Below are positions 1 through 6,119 of a stretch of DNA of 15,835 nt, in pieces. The stretch is from Desulfuromonas sp. SDB (lineage in GTDB: Bacteria; SDB-A), in the NCBI GenBank assembly GCA_001412365.1, contig LKUE01000386.1:1-15835 (forward strand), given 5' to 3'. How positions within the stretch are numbered: the first letter of the stretch is position 1; every line of letters begins with the position of its first letter. The notes under the pieces are model-generated. The model was not told the DNA's origin and searched no databases. It worked only from the letters and a program-made list of their open reading frames with translations. The position numbers and the translations under genes are program-made.

Positions 1-1020
1 AATTACAATATTTTTTATTGCGCTAAGATTTTCTATCTCCGGCAAAAAGCTTTGCTCATCAATTATGGCGTAATCCGCATTAGATAAAATGTTTTCATAT
101 AACCCTATGCTGTCGGGCATTAGATTAGATAATATGTCTTCAAATCGTTTTTCATTGGTATAAATTTTAATTTGCCCCAGGGAGGTCAGGGATAAAGTTA
201 AACTATCCTGAGGGGAGTTAAAGCTGACTTCAGTGTAGCTGTCAGAAATTGGTAGTTGAACTGGCAGGAATGCAAATTCCTCAACCCAGAAGATAGCTGT
301 ATCTAGAATTGTAGCTACCTCTACACTGCAAGGCTGATTAGCTGTGACCAGAAAAATTGCACTGTCCCCGGTTATCCACCAGGGAGGATATTGGATTTGG
401 TGAATGGTAAAATTTTTCGTGGCTATATCCCCTTTTAATGCATAGACTTCTGAATAATTCTCCACATGATTTCCCCAGGATATTTTTTGGTGATCTGAAA
501 ATATTATCAATGGACTGATTTGCTGACTCCGGGCGGCGAAAATGGCTAAGGGCAGATTAATATGTTGGTTTAACTTCAGACTATCCAGGGGGGGGATGGC
601 ATTGGATGGTGTTGACGCAGCGTAGTGAGGATATTTAATTGATGGAACAATTGATTTTCCGGACAAGGCAATAATTGATTCAACACTGTCTATAATTTCA
701 GGCTGCTTTGATAAATTCATACTTGGAGACAGGTCTACAATTATTCCGGATTGGGAAAAATTTTTACTGAAGGGAAGTTTAATTTTAAATTGGGGCTTTG
801 AAAAAATGAAAACAATCAGCATGACTATTAACAGTCTTAATATCAGTAAAAAAATATTTTTCAGACGGTAAATTTTAGATTGAGGTATTTTCTCATCTCT
901 GAAAAATATCATCGCAGGATACTCGATTTCCCTCCGGTAATATCTGAGGTGGAGATGTAAAATTATCGGACCAATTAAACACAGAAGGGCAATAAAATTC
1001 AGGGGATTGAGAAAAATCAT
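1..1020 (-). CDS. BatA-like double-transmembrane / VWA-domain membrane protein (3' part cut off by window edge)
   Basis: An uninterrupted frame reads from an ATG at 1020 to the window edge: 340 codons seen and no stop reached, so the gene is partial. The first ~25 residues (starting MIFLNPLNFIALL) form a hydrophobic segment, followed by HLHLRYYRREIEYPAMIFF. This is the signature of the BatA/aerotolerance-regulator N-terminal domain: a TM helix, a basic loop, then 'hEhPAhhFl'. A second TM helix lies near residues 56-76 (FLLILRLLIVMLIVFIFSKP). It is followed by a VWA-like beta strand with a MIDAS-type DxSxS (IIVDLSPSM, about residues 94-102) and later LIIFSDHQ, where canonical VWA domains have TDGx. 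The family is inner-membrane anchored with a periplasmic domain; its molecular role is poorly defined. The start overlaps the upstream methyltransferase stop as ATGA, implying translational coupling. No moxR-like ATPase or DUF58 gene is seen nearby. Residues 139-147 contain a C8 tract (588-595). Family confident, function not. Confidence 0.85.
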   Translation of the reverse strand, partial: MIFLNPLNFIALLCLIGPIILHLHLRYYRREIEYPAMIFFRDEKIPQSKIYRLKNIFLLILRLLIVMLIVFIFSKPQFKIKLPFSKNFSQSGIIVDLSPSMNLSKQPEIIDSVESIIALSGKSIVPSIKYPHYAASTPSNAIPPLDSLKLNQHINLPLAIFAARSQQISPLIIFSDHQKISWGNHVENYSEVYALKGDIATKNFTIHQIQYPPWWITGDSAIFLVTANQPCSVEVATILDTAIFWVEEFAFLPVQLPISDSYTEVSFNSPQDSLTLSLTSLGQIKIYTNEKRFEDILSNLMPDSIGLYENILSNADYAIIDEQSFLPEIENLSAIKNIVI

Positions 1021-2117
1021 AATTTCACCGAAGAAATTATACTGTAATTGTTTACTGCTGTAATTTCCGCATTTTCAAATAAATTTTTCATCCTCTGATA
1101 ATAACTTCCCGGGCGGAAAACTACACAAAGCATTTGTCCTCCTGTTTTCAACAATCTATGTGCTTCACTGATAATGAGATCAGCAGTATTTCCCCCGGAA
1201 TGAGTGGGGGGATTAACAATGAAGAAATCAGCCAGATGGGGGGGGTAATTGTACAAATTTCCGGAAAGGCAGATCTCACAATTATCAACCTCATTAATTC
1301 CCAGGTTATGCCACAAACATCTGAAAGCAGTTAAATTACATTCAGACATTATCACTTTTTCACATTTTTCAGCCAGGGAAACACCCATAGCTCCATAACC
1401 TGCGCCGAAATCAATTAAAGTTCCCCGGGGTTTTACTTTCTCTATCAATATTTTTGATCCGGGGTCAATTCTTTTACGGGAAAATATACCGGGCAGGGTT
1501 TTAAATTTATATAATCTTTGTTTATACCGGTTGGAAATAAGTCTGGTGTAATGGGGATAGGAAAAATTATTTTTTCCAGAACAGCACAGTGTTCTGAAAC
1601 CTCCTGAAATATCCAGAACTTCCACCAGCTTGAATAACTTTTTAAGATACTGATGGTACCATTTTGCTCCAAAGTTCCTCTTGGCAATGAAATAAAGCTG
1701 CTGTTCATAGTTCATCTTTTGATGAGCCTGGTGAATCATATTCAAAATTGCTTCTCTCCCCAGATGTACCGGCGCATTAATAATTATCTGATCAAAATAA
1801 CTAAGCTGGGATAAATTGTCGGAGAAAACCGGTATAATATTGGTTAGGGAATTATCTTCGATGTTTTTAGTTAATGCATTAAAGCTTCTGATATCCCATT
1901 CAACTGAATAAACTAATTTGGCATGCCTGGTCAGAGGGAGGGAAAGTAATCCGATTCCTGCGCCGAAATCAGCAACTTGACCAAGAAATCTGGTTTTTAG
2001 AATATTTTTGTATAAAAGCTTTACTGCAGGACTGGGACCTCTACTACCGGTAACTCCTACTGCTGGAGTAATAGAAAAATTATATGGCTTTAGCTGGTAA
2101 GGTGAAAGGTAATTCAT
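1017..2117 (-). CDS. RsmC/RlmG-like two-domain SAM-dependent methyltransferase (366 aa)
   Basis: The protein has two tandem Rossmann methyltransferase domains. Domain 1 has a SAM-binding motif I, DFGAGIG (residues 50-56), but its motif IV is INAPVHLG (113-120), not NPPF/Y. Domain 2 has DFGAGYG (236-242) and an intact VNPPTHSG (301-308), the motif that positions an exocyclic amine. The linker sequence LPGIFSRKRIDPGSKILIE (208-226) matches the conserved stretch before the catalytic domain of RsmC/RlmG guanine-N2 methyltransferases of rRNA ('PGVFS..xlDxGS.lLl'). In that family the N-terminal copy is a degenerate structural domain and the C-terminal copy is catalytic, and the same is inferred here. 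The length (366 aa) fits the family (about 340-380). The start overlaps the upstream DUF2520 stop (ATGA), and the stop overlaps the BatA-like start (ATGA). The specific target base (for example 16S G1207 or 23S G1835) cannot be told from the sequence. A C8 tract at 1238-1245 encodes Pro-Pro just before motif IV. Confidence 0.8.
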   Translation of the reverse strand: MNYLSPYQLKPYNFSITPAVGVTGSRGPSPAVKLLYKNILKTRFLGQVADFGAGIGLLSLPLTRHAKLVYSVEWDIRSFNALTKNIEDNSLTNIIPVFSDNLSQLSYFDQIIINAPVHLGREAILNMIHQAHQKMNYEQQLYFIAKRNFGAKWYHQYLKKLFKLVEVLDISGGFRTLCCSGKNNFSYPHYTRLISNRYKQRLYKFKTLPGIFSRKRIDPGSKILIEKVKPRGTLIDFGAGYGAMGVSLAEKCEKVIMSECNLTAFRCLWHNLGINEVDNCEICLSGNLYNYPPHLADFFIVNPPTHSGGNTADLIISEAHRLLKTGGQMLCVVFRPGSYYQRMKNLFENAEITAVNNYSIISSVKL

Positions 2118-2965
2118 GGAATATCTAAAATATCAGTGAAATCTTCATCTTCTGTGTCCATAACTTGTTGGGCAAGAGAAAGGTATAAATTAATCGTTTG
2201 GGGGAATTTTTCATTGATTACATCAATATGTTTCTGAATTACTTGGATGGCTCTTCTTTTCCACGGACCGCTTAATGCTTCCCGGGCACCCTGTTTTTCA
2301 ATGTTTTCGATTATTTGCAAAACGAATGAAGTCACCAGTTCCGGAATGTACTGTTCAGGAAATCCTGCTTCCTTTAAAAATTTTTCAGCACTATCAATTA
2401 AGCACACTGTTCCCCCGGCTAATATTGTTGCAGAAGCATGATAAAGGGGAAGATTGGAAGCGTCTAATTTTACCGGCGTGGCTTTTAATTTTTTAACTAA
2501 TTCCGCTAACACCGGGAAAATCTTTGAATCAGCCACAATTCCGATAAATGAATTTTCCAATATTCCCGGCTCGGTGGTCAAACCGGTAAAACTGCGGTAA
2601 GGATGGAACACTGCGGTTTGACATGATGTTTTCAGAGAAGAGAAGATATCTGTGGATAAACTTCCCGCGGTATGAGCCAATATAATATTATGGGCATTTA
2701 GTTTTTCCAGAGTATCAACTTGAGCAGAGAGATCCTCTTCCCGTAGGCATAAGAATATCACCGAACATAAATCCAATAATTCCTCAGCAGAACTGCAGAT
2801 GCCAATAGGGCGATTATCAATTTTTTGCTTTAACTTGAGTATATCTTTATCTAATGCCCAAACTTCAATTCCTGCGCTGCTCCAACTCGTTCCTAAAGCT
2901 GATCCTACCTTGCCATAGCCGATAATACCTATCTTGGGGTCAGTAAAATTCAATATCCACTCCAT
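2114..2965 (-). CDS. Rossmann-fold and DUF2520 domain protein (putative ProC/F420-oxidoreductase-like)
   Basis: At 283 aa this is the usual size for the DUF2520 family. The N-terminus has a dinucleotide-binding fold with KIGIIGYGKVGSALG (residues 11-25, GxGxxG) and an acidic residue after strand 2 (WALDKD), which favours NAD(H)-type binding. Strand 4 reads VIFLCLRE, then LAHTAGSLS and the family hallmark VFHPYRSFTGL. The C-terminal DUF2520 helical domain has LPLYHASATILAGG, where relatives have 'YHAAAxxxSN', and GPWKRRAIQVIQKHI, where relatives have 'GPxxRGDxxTVxxHL'. Relatives resemble pyrroline-5-carboxylate reductase and 6-phosphogluconate dehydrogenase, but no substrate is known. The Asn usually following the HAAA motif appears to be Gly here, so catalysis is uncertain. 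The ATG at 2965 lies inside the end of the DUF503 gene (26-bp overlap). Its stop overlaps the methyltransferase start. Confidence 0.85.
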   Translation of the reverse strand: MEWILNFTDPKIGIIGYGKVGSALGTSWSSAGIEVWALDKDILKLKQKIDNRPIGICSSAEELLDLCSVIFLCLREEDLSAQVDTLEKLNAHNIILAHTAGSLSTDIFSSLKTSCQTAVFHPYRSFTGLTTEPGILENSFIGIVADSKIFPVLAELVKKLKATPVKLDASNLPLYHASATILAGGTVCLIDSAEKFLKEAGFPEQYIPELVTSFVLQIIENIEKQGAREALSGPWKRRAIQVIQKHIDVINEKFPQTINLYLSLAQQVMDTEDEDFTDILDIP

Positions 2966-3221
2966 CTAAATTTACATCCCTGTTTTGCTCAATAAATTTC
3001 ACAATGTGATGAAGTTTTGGTTCAACATATTGTTTGTCTTTTCCCACCATGACGATGGCGATAAGCGCTCGGTTGTAGTACTGGTGGTGATCCACTTCAG
3101 AAATTGATATGTTAAATTTATTTTTCAATTTATTGGTAATGCTTTTAACCGCCTGTCTTTTATCTTTTAAAGAAAACGCCCAATCAATGGCAAGACTGAT
3201 TTTTATTATGCCTATACACAT
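2940..3221 (-). CDS. DUF503 family protein (YlxP-like)
   Basis: This small 93-aa protein spans the entire DUF503 family length. The diagnostic motifs are in order: an N-terminal beta strand MCIGIIKISLAI, SLKDKRQAVKSI (residues 17-28, the family's 'SLKEKRxVVRSL'), KNKFNISISEVDHH (33-46, 'RFNVSVAEVD'), and a C-terminal YVEPKLHHIVKFIE. In Firmicutes the homologue YlxP sits in the nusA-infB-rbfA cluster, which has led to suggestions of a ribosome-associated role, but the function is unproven. Here it lies elsewhere, one base after the citF stop (TAATATG), so it is almost certainly co-transcribed with citrate lyase. Its last 26 bases overlap the start of the DUF2520 gene in another frame. There is no convincing separate Shine-Dalgarno beyond AAGGAAT within the citF end. 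The identification is firm; the link with citrate metabolism is only by position. Confidence 0.88.
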   Translation of the reverse strand: MCIGIIKISLAIDWAFSLKDKRQAVKSITNKLKNKFNISISEVDHHQYYNRALIAIVMVGKDKQYVEPKLHHIVKFIEQNRDVNLDGVDIEFY

Positions 3222-3222
3222 A

Positions 3223-4791
3223 TTAAGGAATTACTTTTCTCACTGCATCAATTATTGTTCCGTCCCGGTATTCGATTAAGGCGATAATTTCATCGGATAG
3301 TTGGGGAGCTTGAGGAATACCTGTAATATTTTCTACTTTGCGCTTAAGTTCAGAAATACTCATAACAGGTAAATTTGAATTTTTTAAATTTTCATTAAGA
3401 ATTCTGCCCATCTCCGTTGAAGGATTAAATGAAATCCCTTGTTCAGTTACAATAGCATCAATGGTTTCGCCGGGGGCAGTAACGGTGGTAACTGAATCTC
3501 TAATTACCGGTATTCTTTTACGGTAAGACGGTATTAAAATCATAGATAGATTAACCCCCGCCGCTACATCAAGATGTCCGCCGATTCCATGAAGTAGATA
3601 ACCATCGGAGTGGGTGTTGACATTTACATTAAAATCAATGTCCACTTCAGTTGCCCCTAAGAAACCTATGTCCTGGCGATCAACCAAGCAGCCCTTGGAA
3701 TGATAGTTGGCATAATAGGTTACCGGTGTTTCCCAGTGAGCAGGATCTTCATGTAGGGATTGAATAGATGCAGTATCGAAAACCTGTACATCAAACAAAC
3801 TGCCCACCAGTCCCTGATGAAGTAAGTCCACTGCATATTTTGTAATACCACCGGTGATAAAGGATGCAGTTATATTCTTTTCTGCCATAAGTTCACCCAG
3901 GTACTTGGTCACTGCTAAAGAGATTCCTCCGGCGCCAGTTTGAAATGAAAAACCCGGTTTAAGTAACCCAGATTTTTCAATGATTTCCACTGCATATTTA
4001 GCAATTAAAAGACGGGTTGGGCTTTTGGTGATGCGGGTAGTCCCGCTGACAATTTTATCAGCATCCCCAATTTGATCAATATTGACTACCCAGTCCACAT
4101 GAGTGGCAGGAATGGAATGGGGAATACAGGGATAAGCAACTAAATTATCTGTGATCACCACAACTTGATCAGCATAAATACTGTCAATATGGGAATAAGC
4201 CAGAGGTCCACATGCTGATTTTCCCAGAGATCCGTAGGCATTTCCATAGTCGTCAGCGGTGGGGGCAGCAATGAAAGCTACATCAATATGAAGATCGCCA
4301 TCTTCAATTGCCCTGGCTCTCCCCCCGTGGGATCGAAGAATAGGAATATCCGGGAGCATTCCTCCCAGGGAAACAAATTTTCCGATAGGACCGTTCATAG
4401 ATCCCTCAATTCTTCTGATTACTCCCTGTTCAATGAGCTCGATTAAAGGTTGATGTACAGGAAATAATGCGCTGGGGGCAAGAATAAGATCTTTGAATCC
4501 CATTGCCGCAATTTCGTTCATCACCAAGTTTACTACTGCATCCCCGTTGCGCAGATGATGGTGAAAACTAATTGTATCTCCGTTAGCTAAACCTGATTTT
4601 TCTATAGCTTCCCTTATGTCTTTACATAATTTTGTCTGTTTTGAAATTCTAGCAGGTCTGGATACGGGGATGGGCGGTGCTGCCCGGTTTCCTCCCCCTA
4701 AATTATTAAACGCCCCTTGATAAGGTTTTAAAATTTTACCATTTGCCTCCCTGGGGATTATTCGTTGTAAACTATTAGTTATGGTCTCCAT
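3223..4791 (-). CDS. citF: Citrate lyase alpha subunit (citrate:acetyl-ACP transferase), CitF
   Basis: The alpha subunit of citrate lyase swaps acetyl for citryl on the phosphoribosyl-dephospho-CoA arm of the gamma subunit, giving citryl-ACP and acetate. It is cytoplasmic. At 522 aa it is full length (enterobacterial CitF is about 510). The N-terminus keeps the family start IPREANGKILKPYQGAF (12-28). Other hallmarks are SFHHHLRNGD (75-84), LAPSALFPVH (104-113), RSHGGRARAIEDGDLHIDVAFIAAP (in two parts, 153-177), LVAYPCIPHSIPAT, QTGAGGISLAVTKYLG, ITGGITKYAVDLL and HGIGGHLDVAAGVN near the C-terminus. These are typical of a family I CoA-transferase-like fold. An AGGAGA ribosome binding site (4797-4802) lies 5 bases before the ATG at 4791. 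The gene begins 24 bp after the citDE stop, and DUF503 follows one base after its stop. The order gamma-beta then alpha matches other cit operons, but citC, citX and citG are missing here. Confidence 0.96.
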   Translation of the reverse strand: METITNSLQRIIPREANGKILKPYQGAFNNLGGGNRAAPPIPVSRPARISKQTKLCKDIREAIEKSGLANGDTISFHHHLRNGDAVVNLVMNEIAAMGFKDLILAPSALFPVHQPLIELIEQGVIRRIEGSMNGPIGKFVSLGGMLPDIPILRSHGGRARAIEDGDLHIDVAFIAAPTADDYGNAYGSLGKSACGPLAYSHIDSIYADQVVVITDNLVAYPCIPHSIPATHVDWVVNIDQIGDADKIVSGTTRITKSPTRLLIAKYAVEIIEKSGLLKPGFSFQTGAGGISLAVTKYLGELMAEKNITASFITGGITKYAVDLLHQGLVGSLFDVQVFDTASIQSLHEDPAHWETPVTYYANYHSKGCLVDRQDIGFLGATEVDIDFNVNVNTHSDGYLLHGIGGHLDVAAGVNLSMILIPSYRKRIPVIRDSVTTVTAPGETIDAIVTEQGISFNPSTEMGRILNENLKNSNLPVMSISELKRKVENITGIPQAPQLSDEIIALIEYRDGTIIDAVRKVIP

Positions 4792-4815
4792 TATGGTCTC
4801 CTGATTTAGTGATTG

Positions 4816-6039
4816 CTAAATTAAATTTAATTTACGTGCAAGCTTTAGTATTTTCAATGCCCTGGCTTCTACCGGAGCATCTATCATTTTTCTTCCCAAA
4901 CTGGCTACTCCATTTCCCTGGGCGCGAGCTTTTTCCAATGCTTCCACTACTTTTTGGGCATACTCAATTTCTGATGGGGAGGGCTGGTAAACACGGTGAA
5001 CTATGTCAATTTGTTCAGGATGAATTATTCCCCTTCCATCAAACCCCAGTGACTTGCTGGTAATGGTGTCCTGTTCTAAACCCTGAGGATTTGAAATATC
5101 GCTGTACACCGTGTCCAATGCCTGTAATCCATTTGATTTTGCCGCCAGTAAAATCATTGCTTTAGCCCCTTGAAGTTCTTCACCGCCAGGGGAGCGGGAA
5201 ATTCCCATATCTGCGGTAAAATCTTCAGCTCCAAAAGTTAAAGCCACATTGCGTTTACTTGCAGATGCAATTTGGGGTGCATTTAAAACTCCTTTTGCGG
5301 TTTCAATAAGGGGGATCAGAGCTAATTGCTTTTGTCCGTAGTTGTATTTTTGTTCAAAGTAGGAAATGATTTTATCCGCGTTTAAAATATCTTCCCGGCA
5401 TTCACATTTGGGAAGCAGCACCGTGTCAAAATTTTTTAACTTCATAACTACCCTAAGGTCTTGGATTCCTTCTCCGTTAAGCGGATTGATTCGAACCATT
5501 CTTTCCTGGTCTTGGATGGGAAGAAAATTCAATGCTTCTGAAATGAGATATCTGGCTGGTAATTTTTCATGAGGTGAAACTGAATCTTCTAAATCAAAAA
5601 TTAAAGCGTCAGAGCCAAATAGATAAGCATTTTGCATTAAATAGGGATTGTTGCCGGGAAGATATAACCTTGTCCTCCTCAGCCTGCTTTTTAAATCAAC
5701 TAAATTTTTGCTTATTGAATCAAGGGGGGGGTGAGAAAAATCATTTTGCTGGACAGAACTTCCCCAAGCTGTAAAAAGCGCTGCGGTTAATCTTGCTTTA
5801 ATTGTAAAATCCAGCGCACCGTCATCATTAATTGTAATTTTCACCGCCTGGATTTGATGTTCGCTTAAAATTTCAGATACTAATTTCTTTATGTGTTCCC
5901 GGTATAGAGTTTTTACTGAACTGTTAATGTTAATTATCAGTGATTCAGATGGTTCAACCTCCACGGTTAGATCAGATTTTTCTGGCTGACCCTCCAGGGA
6001 AGAACGCCCCAATTTAACTTTGCTTATAATTTTATTCAT
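4816..6039 (-). CDS. citDE: Citrate lyase gamma-beta fusion (CitD acyl carrier domain + CitE citryl-ACP lyase)
   Basis: One 407-aa frame carries two subunits usually made separately. Residues ~5-98 are CitD-like: LTVEVEPSESLIININSSV (24-42) and ITINDDGALDFTIKARLTAAL (68-88) match CitD 'IxINSSV' and 'DDKGALDxxLRARL'. Residues ~118-407 are a complete CitE, the HpcH/HpaI-fold lyase that cleaves citryl-ACP to oxaloacetate and acetyl-ACP. Its motifs are RTRLYLPGNNP, IFDLEDSV (Mg/substrate), VRINPLNG, LIPLIETAKG (metal Glu), FGAEDFTADMG (metal Asp), DTVYSDI, GFDGRGIIHPEQI and RKMIDAPV. The CitD attachment region is unusual: where enterobacterial CitD has LES(S/G)D with Ser14 modified, this has PEKSD (19-23), so the modified Ser may be S22. 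The linker holds a C8 tract. The ATG at 6039 has GGAG upstream. The preceding 80-bp gap contains TATATT-type sequence (6082-6087) that could be a weak promoter. Confidence 0.93.
   Translation of the reverse strand: MNKIISKVKLGRSSLEGQPEKSDLTVEVEPSESLIININSSVKTLYREHIKKLVSEILSEHQIQAVKITINDDGALDFTIKARLTAALFTAWGSSVQQNDFSHPPLDSISKNLVDLKSRLRRTRLYLPGNNPYLMQNAYLFGSDALIFDLEDSVSPHEKLPARYLISEALNFLPIQDQERMVRINPLNGEGIQDLRVVMKLKNFDTVLLPKCECREDILNADKIISYFEQKYNYGQKQLALIPLIETAKGVLNAPQIASASKRNVALTFGAEDFTADMGISRSPGGEELQGAKAMILLAAKSNGLQALDTVYSDISNPQGLEQDTITSKSLGFDGRGIIHPEQIDIVHRVYQPSPSEIEYAQKVVEALEKARAQGNGVASLGRKMIDAPVEARALKILKLARKLNLI
5724..5731 (-). other. C8 homopolymer in the CitD-CitE linker
   Basis: Eight consecutive C residues on the coding strand span codons 103-106 (CAC CCC CCC CTT, His-Pro-Pro-Leu). 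They lie exactly between the acyl-carrier domain and the lyase domain. Adding one C gives a TGA stop four codons on; removing one C gives a TAA stop within seven codons. Either slip would therefore release an almost free CitD domain of about 106-108 residues. That it is used in this way is inference; it may be incidental. Confidence 0.6.
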
Positions 6040-6119
6040 ATCTGCTCCATTGGTTATCAGTTTCTGTCTTCGACATGATATAATATAACAAAATCATTAT
6101 TAATAAAGTTAATTCTTAG

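Noticed and set aside
4809-5063. Plus-strand open frame antisense to the end of citDE
   Set aside because: Antisense of conserved CitE C-terminal motifs, with no independent start signal.
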